From Phytoseiulus persimilis (lineage: Eukaryota; Arthropoda; Arachnida; Mesostigmata; Phytoseiidae), in contig CM075102.1 of the NCBI GenBank assembly GCA_037576195.1, positions 32,050,745-32,114,744 on the forward strand: DNA of 64,000 nucleotides, read 5' to 3'. A program made the position numbers and the translations under genes. Below are positions 45,701-56,200 of this stretch, piece by piece. Numbering within the stretch: position 1 is the stretch's first letter; every line of letters starts with the position of its first letter. The notes below the pieces were generated by a model. It was given only the letters and a program-made list of their open reading frames with translations. It did no database searches and was not told the origin of the DNA.

Positions 45701-47388
45701 ATCTGACCATTACTTTCCAACTCTGGAGGGGTGATTCCGGAACCGATCTGACCATTACTTTCCAACTCTGGAAGGGTGATTCCGAGACCAATCTGAGCAT
45801 TACTTCCCAACTCTGGAGGGGTGATTCCGAGACCAATCTGAGCATTACTTTCCAACTCTGGAGGGGTGATTCCGGGACCAATCTGAGCATTACTTCCCAA
45901 CTCTGGAGGGGTGATTCCGAGAGCAATCTGAGCATTACTTCCCAACTCTGGAGGGGTGATTCCGAGACCAATCTGAGCATTACTTTCCAACTCTGGAGGG
46001 GTGATTCCGGGCTCAATCTGAGCATTACTTCTCAACTCTGGAGGGGTGATTCCGAGACCAATCTGAGCATTACTTCTCAACTCTGGAGGGGTGATTCCGA
46101 GACCAATCTGAGCATTACTTCCCAACTCTGGAGGGGTGATTCCGAGACCAATCTGAGCATTACTTTCCAACTCTGGAGGGGTGATTCCGGGCTCAATCTG
46201 AGCATTACTTCTCAACTCTGGAGGGGTGATTCCGAGACCAATCTGAGCATTACTTCTCAACTCTGGAGGGGTGATTCCGAGACCAATCTGAGCATTACTT
46301 TCCAACTCTGGAGGGGTGATTCCGAGACCAATCTGAGCATTACTTCCCAACTCTGGAGGGGTGATTCCGGAACCGATCTGACCATTACTTTCCAACTCTG
46401 GAGGGGTGATTCCGGAACCGATCTGACCATTACTTTCCAACTCTGGAAGGGTGATTCCGAGACCAATCTGAGCATTACTTCCCAACTCTGGAGGGGTGAT
46501 TCCGAGACCAATCTGAGCATTACTTTCCAACTCTGGAGGGGTGATTCCGGGACCAATCTGAGCATTACTTCCCAACTCTGGAGGGGTGATTCCGAGAGCA
46601 ATCTGAGCATTACTTCCCAACTCTGGAGGGGTGATTCCGAGACCAATCTGAGCATTACTTTCCAACTCTGGAGGGGTGATTCCGGGCTCAATCTGAGCAT
46701 TACTTCTCAACTCTGGAGGGGTGATTCCGAGACCAATCTGAGCATTACTTCTCAACTCTGGAGGGGTGATTCCGAGACCAATCTGAGCATTACTTTCCAA
46801 CTCTGGAGGGGTGATTCCGGGACCAATCTGAGCATTACTTCCCAACTCTGGAGGGGTGATTCCGAGAGCAATCTGAGCATTACTTCCCAACTCTGGAGGG
46901 GTGATTCCGAGACCAATCTGAGCCTTACTTCCCAACTCTGGAGGGGTGATTCCGGGCTCAATCTGAGCATTACTTCTCAACTCTGGAGGGGTGATTCCGA
47001 GACCAATCTGAGCATTACTTCTCAACTCTGGAGGGGTGATTCCGAGACCAATCTGAGCATTACTTTCCAACTCTGGAGGGGTGATTCCGAGACCAATCTG
47101 AGCATTACTTCTCAACTCTGGAGGGGTGATTCCGAGACCAATCTGAGCATTACTTTCCAACTCTGGAGGGGTGATTCCGGGACCAATCTGAGCATTACTT
47201 CCCAACTCTGGAGGGGTGATTCCGAGAGCAATCTGAGCATTACTTCCCAACTCTGGAGGGGTGATTCCGAGACCAATCTGAGCCTTACTTCCCAACTCTG
47301 GAGGGGTGATTCCGGGACCAATCTGACCATTACTTTCCAAGTCTGAGGGGTTGATTCGGGGACCAATCTGACCATACTTTTCGAAACC
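42712..47388. repeat. Satellite array: about 104 tandem copies of a 45-bp unit
   Basis: The consensus contains aactctggaggggtgattcc and gagaccaatctgagcattac. Copies at both edges are more diverged than those in the middle. Higher-order duplication is visible: the variant ctctgaaggg recurs at spacings of 3, 16 and 23 units, and ggaaggg recurs 675 bp (15 units) apart at 45771 and 46446. Because 45 is a multiple of 3, open frames persist on both strands. One minus frame (42673-47607) is open for 1644 codons, with a 15-residue repeat of the type SNAQIGLGITPPELE. The recurrent base variants I read change the amino acid in every frame, so I treat it as satellite DNA, not a gene. Confidence 0.93.
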
Positions 47389-47492
47389 AAATTGCTGACC
47401 CAGTGAAGAGAGAGAAAAGTGCCTCGATCGCAAGGAGCGCCGTCCAACCGCGCGGAGCGCGGCCGACTCCAGTCGGCCGAAGGCCGGCTGGT

Positions 47493-47805
47493 GAGCTATA
47501 ATTTCTCTGGAAACAATCGGAAGCCTCTGGGAATTGTCACTTTTACATAGAATGTTCGGCAAATCTTCCGTCCGACGATGAGTTCCATTGCTCCGGCAGA
47601 GAGGCATATTTTGGCTTCACCAAAATATGTCATTTTCTCAATGGTTGGGACTACACGAAGCGACCTCGGAAACGGGAGAGAAATTACTTTTCTGTTGGTA
47701 GAGCACACGAGATCAGTTTTCCGCAAGCAGGACAACGATTAAACGTGTTCATGTGACAATTCGGAGAGGCTTCCGAGCGTTTCCAGGGGAATCTCAGCAT
47801 ATCTC
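47493..47805. repeat. Small inverted-repeat element with ~50-bp arms
   Basis: The arm at 47493-47540 and the inverted arm at 47753-47805 share a core of the type gtgacaatt..agaggcttccga, continuing through tttccag and gag.tat. The 212-bp spacer carries an open minus frame (KTDLVCSTNRK ... GRKICRTF) of chance length. It lies between the 45-bp array and the right arm of the larger inverted repeat. Confidence 0.65.
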
Positions 47806-47852
47806 ATGCATGAGAGCGTTGAATTCGCGAAAAAAATCAGCACGAAACCACC

Positions 47853-48163
47853 AAGAGTTCGAATCTTCCGGGGCCGATATCTCCGCTCCAACGCGGCCGA
47901 AATGTCTGATTTTTTTTTCTGAAACCGCTCATTTTTTGACGGACTTCATTATTCTGGAAATGGGGGTGATAACCTTAGTTTCGCCGGGACCGTAAAATCA
48001 AGTGGCAGACCCAGGAGGGGGGGGCATACCCCCCCCTCTTCGATAATATTGAAGGATGGATTTAATTCTACTTTGATGAACGAAAAAGTTCCGCAAAGAT
48101 TCTGAGAGCGGAGTTACGAGCGATTGAAGTAAGAGTCCAGAACTTTTGCATTCACCGAATAGA
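47853..48163 (-). repeat. Right inverted arm of the satellite complex
   Basis: Mirror partner of 42281-42590. The 28-base identical core is at 47859-47886. The two blocks (47853-47989 and 48090-48163) are separated by about 100 bp that includes a G8/C8 hairpin absent from the left arm. Confidence 0.8.
48015..48038. repeat. Perfect G-rich/C-rich hairpin
   Basis: GAGGGGGGGG, loop cata, CCCCCCCCTC: a perfect 10-bp stem. It lies in the diverged middle of the right inverted arm. Confidence 0.85.
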
Positions 48164-48210
48164 AGACGAAAGCTGGAAATCGAGAGTTACAGAGGTACGA
48201 CATCATCGTG

Positions 48211-48328
48211 ATATATAATGCACTTCGTCTGTGAGCTCGTTTGTCAAATTGTACGCTCGCCCTCTGGACTAAAGAGGCGGTTTCGGGATCGATCTGACCA
48301 TACTTATCGGAATCTAGAGAGGTGATCC
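48211..48328 (+). repeat. Decayed direct copy of the array head plus one 45-bp unit
   Basis: atatataat..cttcgtctgtgag resembles the head at 42643-42693. A sequence reading gggatcgatctgaccatact then gagaggtgatccc (48277-48328) is a diverged 45-bp unit. It lies just outside the right inverted arm. Confidence 0.55.
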
Positions 48329-51300
48329 CAGGGGCGATTCATAGTAACGATTCAGGTTCGGGGAGATCGTCATTATTCGACAGCGCATAACATTATCCGT
48401 TTTCGATTGATGAATTGGTTCTGAGACGCTTTTCTAGAACTCGGGAGCAGTGGATCTGGGCTCAACAATTCATTGTTCAATTTCTATCATGGAAGATTGG
48501 GAATCATTTCTCAGTCGAGAGTCCGAAACTAATTGGAGGTGATTCGATCAGGTTTCAACTCCGGCGAAAATTTTCCAAGAATTTCATATCTCTCCTTCCA
48601 CAAAACTGCGAGCCTTGGGGGCGAGTCGGAGTTCACTTGGTGGACTCGAGCGTTTCGAGCTGTGAGCTGACGCCTGACTGAGTGTAATCAAGTGAAGCTC
48701 ATTCCTGTTATGCCCTCATTGCTGTCCCTCAGAATTGGGCAGCGGTTGAATGTTTTGTGAATTTGAACGCGCTGAGCGATGTTCGTCAAGGAGGATACGA
48801 TTACCATCCGCTGAGCCGTATCGATTCCATGATTCATCGGTTAGTCAATGGGACCGTAGGAACGCTCTGGAAAAAGGATCGAATGCGCCTTTCCGTGCCT
48901 CGCCATGGGCACGAGCGTGTAGCTGAAGTTTATGAGCGATTGATGAGGCGCTCTTGTAATCGCTGCACAGATAATGCAATCGAAGATGGGTTCGCCGACC
49001 ATCGGCTGGCGATACCTGCCGGGGTGGCGGGTACTGGCATTTGATCGCGGGTGACCGCCAGGAGTCGCGGGTAGCCACTGGACCTCCAAGTCCAAAATGC
49101 TTGCTGGCCACTCCAAACAGGCGGTCCGTTTCAAATCGAGACGGTCCTCACAGTTTGGCAAGGTGAACGTTGGCTGTGCCTTGTTTGAATGCGGCGAGTA
49201 GTAGTCCATTCGCCACAGATTCTTGTTCCCTGAGCTTCGGAACCTACTCTCTGATCACTCCTCGGTAGTTTGCATGTATTGTGTGGTGCAGTGCCTTATT
49301 ATGGCGCCTCTAAGCATGACGCTACTCTCTCCATTGGTCGTTCGTAGAGGCATCTCTGTTCTTTTCGTGAATCATGGAAGTATCTCGAGTAGCCATCAAG
49401 ACCAACCGGAGTGACTTTTTCCATTAGAGAACAATACAGCATAGCATGCGCAACTCCATGCATGAATCATTATATTAGGCGCGGAGGCCGTTTCGAGCTC
49501 GGATCATGAATCACGGTTGGAGAGCCAGGAGGGCTCTGAAATGCTTCTCTCATTTTGCACGGCATCAACCAGGAGCAGAGCGTTCGTGGGAGAATACAGA
49601 ACTGAGCAACAGCTCCCAAGGGGAGTGAGGTTGCGATGAATCAGCTCGATGTTTTCTGTCGTCGACGCTGTCCACGCGGTCAGCCCTGCGGTCACCCTGG
49701 TACGGTCACCTATGTTTGGAGGTGTTGGGTTTCGGACGAACCTCGCTGTTTGTCGCGACGCTTCTGAACAAATGAAGATCTTCAAGATCAGCGTAGTTGA
49801 ACTCAGAAAAAGGCCACGCGGTTGCTTCCACTACAATAGACACACACACATGAGAATACGCCGCCAGACCGCACGCCGAAAGAGCGGGTACGTGATTGCG
49901 GGACACATGGAAACATCAACCATCAAAAGGATGACGAATTCCGCGGCATCTTGCTAATCTGTCGGATCAAGGCTTTCGAGCTGAACTCGTTTCTGAGACA
50001 CATCCGGAGGACGATTCCTCGATTCCGTTTACAGAAATCTGCTCCAGCTACAGAACAAGATCGCAGACGCTTCCCACCGGCTTCTACGTCGAACTTTCTC
50101 AGCGCTTAGCACAAGTACAACGTGGAGGCTGTCTCGAGCGCGTGGAGACCGTGTAAGCGGTAGAATCGATCCTCGCCGCCCAAAGATTACACCTGCCCTT
50201 CGAGAATGGATTCCATGGTCCTATTTCAGCTTTCGTCGATGAATCAGCGCCGTATTATTACATGGAACAGACAAGGTTCCCGGAACGGGTGTCACGACCC
50301 CCGGTGTGTCGCAAAACGGGCTCCGCGCACATTGGGGGCTCCGATTGTTCCCGAAACATGCCTAAACCACTGTACGGGACAAGAGGAGGATGAGGAGAGG
50401 AGGGTTCGCAATAAGGAATTCGAATCCGGAACCATACTGTCAACTGAAATGTTGCTGATCTCCGAGGAGGAGAACGTCAGATCGTCGGTCAGCTCACACC
50501 TGGCTCGCGTCCATAAGATCTGCGGAGCGTACCAGCTTCAAACGCTTCCGTATCGTCCCATCTCGAAGAAGTCTCGATTGCCCAGCACTGTTTTTCTGCA
50601 TCTTGGACGCGGTGAAGGTCATAGAGGGCGACATTTTCGGGTCTCGCCCTGGGCGGCACCTGGCCTCATCACCTTAGTGGGTTCGCTTTCATGATTTTTA
50701 CATGGAGGAAGCCAAGCGGTGTTGCAGCCGAGTAACGCTGACAACCACCGACCTCTTCACTCACGGCAGGTACGGTTCGTTGACTTCACTTCAATTCGCA
50801 ATCATCTCGACGGCGATCGAACACAGTTCCGGATTTTGGGAGATGATTCTGGAAATTCTCTGATCGGATTGATGTGCGGAGTGTCAGACATCTTTCAGAA
50901 TGTGGTTTCTGATGATCTTGGAGTCTCTGAACGGCGGACACCATCCGAAATGCTGGAGAATGGACGAACACACCTGACAAGCACGAGACTGACGCTTCCT
51001 CAACGACTTACGTTATTTCTGACCGAATATCGACCTGAGATCCTCCTGGGGCAATCCTGTGGGATCTTGTAAGCTGTAAGCGGGTCCCATGCATGGCAGG
51101 ACTCAAACTTCGGCGGAGATCCGAATGAATTGATAGCAACAACCATTCTACAGAGGTGTGTATGTGAATCATGGTGAACTTGTCTCCATGATTTCTCAGG
51201 AAACTCTACCCTTTTCTCGCTGATCAGCTTCGGTCGCCCATCCGTAACGAGGATACTCTCCGCGCTTTCACAGACCCCGTCAGAGGACCTCGTCTCTCTT

Positions 51301-52977
51301 GATCCCAAGTCCACTCAGTCGGATGGTTCTCACGAATGCCGAGGATTTGTCCACCAGCTGAGTGTTCAGCTCCTTCTCGGTCCTCCGCACGGAGAGGAAC
51401 TATGGAATGGAGATGAATTTCATGACTCATCTGTTCTAAGTGGTGGCCTAGATCTTTCATTAGACGAGTCTCTCCCAACAACGGTACTGCCCGAGGCGTT
51501 CGGGCCCAGTGGATCAGAGAGAGAAAGGTTGGGCCTTTGGAGATCCGCGTTGGTTTCGAATCAACGGTTGGTAAGGTCCGGGATTCGTTGAAATCGGTCC
51601 CAACAATCGATGAATATCGAGGCGATTTGTACTCTCAGCGATTCACCTCGACTGTGCTGAATGTACTCGTTTGCCACTGATCGCCACATGAGTATGACTC
51701 TCACATCACGCCAACCAACAGGCTGACACACATCAGCAAGCCGCCGGCAGGCTAGTCACTCGGTGGCTTGTTCGGGGAGTCGAGAAGCCGCTTTCGTAGC
51801 TCTGTAGTGCCGTTCGTCTAGCCACCATTCTGGGAGTAGCTGCGCTCAGTTCCTTGGTCAGCGTGGGATCGGGGCAGACAAATACTGCCTTGTGCCGCTG
51901 CTGTCGCTGTCTTGGAGCGACTGAGAACAGGTAGAATCGGCGAGTTCATGCAAAGTTCCGAGGAGACAAGCCGCCACACCTCAATAGGCGGTACAGCGAC
52001 CCCGACGTCCCTGAAACATCCAATCAACTGAAATCAGCTGCTCTCCTTCGGCCGGCGTGAACTTGAAGGACACTCGCTCGGGCGGGCGTTGTGTTTATTT
52101 CGAACGAGACGACACGTGCTCTGCAATACGGCATCTCAGAGCGCCCTCTGGCCCCACAAGGGCCCATTGACAGTGGCTCCCCGACACGGGTAGTTCCGGA
52201 GACACGGGAAACAGCCGAGACCAGCAGAGGGCCTTTCGCAGGTCCGACGAGAGCAACCGGGTCCCGCGTCGAACTGGTGAACGCAGCCGGTTCGGTCGGG
52301 TTTCGTCTTAACCTCGCTCGGCATCATGTCGCCGACTTCCGTAATTGAGCCTAGCGCGCGGTATGCCTAATCCAGGTCTCTGTTTGCTGTTCGGTGGCCG
52401 TCAACGTCCACGCAGCTGCATGTGGACTCTACAGTATGTGATGGAGTGATTTCGGTGGTGTTCGCGTGATCCCGATCCAGAGCGAAGACAACTGGGCAGA
52501 GAAATCCGCTGGATGCCGGAGTCTCGAGAAGAGCGCGAGGAAACGAACGCGGTTCGTGTAGTGAATCTGACTAAGCAAACAGGAGAACCGCTGGGAAGAG
52601 TCCGCTAAGCTGTTCCTTATCTCCAAGGCTTCCTTCCGTTGCCCAAAGTACTTCCTGTGTTTTAGTGAGTGACGGGGGCTTCATGTTCTGAGTTGACGTG
52701 GAGCGAGGTGATGCTGCCGGTGCGCTTCATCTCGATCGTGAAGATGACGGATGTGCTCATCATCATTTAACATTTGTGTCTTTGTGTGAGTGAGCAAGCG
52801 CCGTGCGTGACCACGCACACACGCGTGCAGCCGGCGTGTATGTGTTTGTTTGAGTGAACGCTCCCTTTTTGTTCTTAATATCCCACGCCGACACGTGCTC
52901 CGAGTGGACAAACAACAGAAACAACATCTGCAACCACGCTAGCAGCAGCTCCGGTATCGAGAACAACGATAACAACA
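48329..52977. other. Stretch without a recognisable gene; promoter side of the next gene
   Basis: Only short, unrecognised frames. The last few hundred bases are richer in CpG and end in an A-rich leader (aacaacagaaacaacatctg) directly before the ATG at 52978. Confidence 0.45.
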
Positions 52978-53220
52978 ATGTCGCAAGCTCTACAAAAGAT
53001 TCTGACAATTCGACATCTCGTGAGATCGGCAACCTTACTTCCGGCCAGAGCCTTTGGCGCCAAGGTTCGAGTGGAATACATCGACAGGCCAGACTCGAAC
53101 GCCCGGTGGGATCGGAAGCAGGTGTGGGCACCGGTGGCTTTCACAGTAGGCTGCATCAGCGTAGGATACATGGTTACGAAATTTCTCGTCAAAGAAGTCA
53201 AGGAAGTCCAATCAGAATTC
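52978..53220 (+). CDS. First exon of a small, probably mitochondrial, single-span protein
   Basis: The ATG has a good context (aacaacaATGTCG). The exon runs 81 codons in phase 0 to GAATTC|gtaagt. The N-terminus is basic and amphipathic with no acidic residues (MSQALQKILTIRHLVRSATL), as in mitochondrial presequences. KVRVEYIDRPDSNARWDRK leads to one hydrophobic span (VWAPVAFTVGCISVGYMV), then a charged tail KFLVKEVKEVQSEF. Small single-span proteins of this shape are common as accessory subunits or assembly factors of respiratory complexes, but I cannot name the family. The next exon was not found. Without splicing the frame would end at 131 residues after an unconvincing basic extension. Confidence 0.6.
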
Positions 53221-56200
53221 GTAAGTAGCAGCGCCCTCCGAGAAATCGGCAACGGAAACGTACACAAACGAATGCGGGCGTGGGGCGAGCCGAGATGCAG
53301 CACTCAGAAGCTCCGGAGATCCGGGACAAGTACGGAGGCATACCAAGGAGCATGGGACATGAGGAGGATCTGACTGACAAGCAAGCGAGCAGGAGAACCG
53401 CTCAGAGCGGCGACCAACGAAGCCAGTCAGGACACGCTCTCCGATGTGGGCTTGCTCGCGGAAAATCAAGTTTCCGTTCTCAGAGAACCGGGTTTATGCT
53501 TCGAGCGGAGAGATTTTGTGAGTCTCCCATGAATCCGATCACAGCGGTTGTTGCGGCCAGCGGTCAATCAGTTTTTGTGGGTGGTATGCCTCGTGTTCGT
53601 GTACCGCTCCGGAAGAACTGAACTTTCACAGAAACTGGTCCACGCGAGTTCGAAGGGAGACGATTCGGGGTATCGATGAGTAGCTGTAGGGATTGTTCTC
53701 ATACGCACATCGTGCTCAAGTATTCAGATCTCATACGTCAGCGCATTTGGAAGGGTATCGACCGGAGTTAATTCCGTCAGGTCATTGACGCCGATCGGTC
53801 AAAGACTGTCTTGTTGTGAATAATCTCTCCATGGAGTGCTTGCTGCCAGTAGGAGCGAATGACTCATAATCGGCGAGCACATTCAAGATGCTATCACGAG
53901 ATCAATTCAGCCACAGTTCCATGAGAACGTCAGTATCATCGTGGAGGGAGGAATAAGAGCCGCGACCTCGCCTAAAACTTCTCAGTGTATAATTGGGGCG
54001 ACAACATGAATGCTCAGCGTAGTTTGACGTTTTTATCCGCCATGGACTTTTGAGATGTTGGCTCTTACGGGCTCAACCCGCTTCCCCTTAGTTCGCACAT
54101 CCAGAGAAGGCAGGCGGATTGGAGTTAGTTTGTTTAGAGCCTGACAGCAATTGGCGTAAGGCGATCCCGACGGCAAGGGTCGGGAAGATCATTTGTCCAC
54201 GCTTGGGCAACGGTCATGCGTCATGGAATATGTGTGGAATACGAGATGTTGCGCGTTGTCTGCGGTACGGAACTACCGTATGCGGACATCTAGACAGTGC
54301 ACAACAGTGCTCTCCGAAGCGCAATCCGGTGAATCGCTTCCCTGTGTGAACGGCTCGTGTTAGATGATAGTGTCGACGAAACAAATCATCATCTTATAGC
54401 TGACAGCTGAGAACCTCGCTAGATTCATCAGCCAATGCGACAGAAGATGAACGCCTATCCTCCTCCGTCTCTTCCCTGTCAGCTCAGGGGGGCATGAGGA
54501 GAAATTTGAGGCAGGTCCGTGAGGAGAGTTCCCGGGAACATCTCTTCCCGGGAAACGAAACCTGTTGCAAGGTCGTGTGAAGCGCTGTATGTGTCGTTGT
54601 GAATGAATCTTGTGACCAGGAGCTTTCGATGTTCGCGCTGATCGGCGGGTATCGACTGGGGCGGCATCGGGGGAGATCTCGTTCAAGGTCGGCCAACAAA
54701 GCTCAGGCGCTCAGTTCCGACTTATTCAGAGATGTTCTTACACTCAGGTATCGGCGGCTGTGAGCAGCTCTCGGCTCCGAGATGGAATTTCTCACAATAA
54801 ACTCGACTCGAAGTTTGCATAACTTTTCTCCAGCGATCACGTGTGTCTGTGGCATCGATCGCGTTTCAGGGCGGCTACAACGCTATCCGAAGTGCGACTG
54901 TTTGAACGCAGCTCGTAAAACTCGCAAAGCCTTGCGGAGGCAGGATGCACTTAGGCTGATCCATTCATTCGGTGGACTGCACCCCCTCTTGGCAACCTCC
55001 ATTTGAAGAAACAGTCAACATCGACAATGCTTCCGTCTGAGCTTTGAGCTCCACCCGAATTACAACTGTCGTGGAGTCGATACGATCAAGATGATATCTG
55101 CCATGAGCGCATGCTGGAAGTTCGAATTGATGCATCGAAGTTGTGGGATGGGAAAGTGATTCTGCTGAGAACGATTGGCTCGCAAAGAGAATTGTGGACG
55201 CAAGAGGAACTCTAAATAGGTCTCGCCGATCGCAAGGCTTTGACGCCTCGATTCCGACCTTAGCCCGCTTCTTGGAAAGTGCCAAGGACGACCGATCACT
55301 TAATCATCAGGACGGTACACGGATCCATCAATCCTCACGTTCCACTCCGAGCTAATGACGAATAAATTGTGGGGAATGGAGTCGTTGAATGAATTCCGTG
55401 CGTCCCACTGGCGATGCGCTGCGGTGACAAGTACAAATTGAGGCAGCTCTGTCGAGTGCAGCCGCGACTATTGTTCCGTATTGTGGACGAAGGAGTGAAC
55501 GAACCGTGATCAAATCAGCTCGGGGGTCATCCCGGAACGAATCCGGGTATTCGACCGATTCACGTCAGTCGGAAGAACGACCGAGGGAGCGAATCTACGT
55601 CCGAACGCCGAGAGACAGAGGCAACCCTGGCCGAACGAGCCCGCTTGTCGAGTTGACAGCCGTTCTTTCAGACAGTCAGACCCGCCCGCCATCTCATCCA
55701 GTGACGTCTCATTGCGTTGTTTCGAGCGATTACACGCGAGGATTCCGTAGAAGGGTCCATAATCCACCAACGCTCTTCCCTGCCATGTCGATTACCTCAT
55801 CCAGAGACACGACACGCGCCAAGAGACGCAAGCGTTTATTTGTGTTTCGATGGAGCGTCGATCACTGAAAGTCTACCGGCGCTTTCCTCCGAATCGGGAA
55901 GATCGATAAAAAGCAACGTCAGCGAATGCTCCATGCAGCCGATCTCGCTCTTCTGAACGCGATGCGTTATCATCACAGAGACGCGATCGCGGTCCTTTGT
56001 TTATGGTCGTCTGGTGGTCGTCTTCCCAGCAGATTCACAGGGGAGAAAACCGATCCGCTTTTTCGCATGCGAGCAGCAGGTCCCGTCAGCTGCCCGTGAA
56101 GCTGTCTGTCATTGCACCGCGCGTCGGCGTGTAACAAGTTTGTTCGAATCGCGTGTGCTCGTTCATCTCCCCCGTGTTTATCCCCCTCAGCGAGATCCTC

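Noticed and set aside
42712-47388. CRISPR array
   Set aside because: The units are head-to-tail without unique spacers, and the DNA is clearly eukaryotic.
42673-47607. 1644-codon minus-strand open frame over the satellite as a real repeat protein
   Set aside because: The 45-bp period is divisible by three, so frames persist automatically. Variants change residues in all frames, there is no signal peptide or domain in the unique ends, and the array sits between inverted transposon-like arms.
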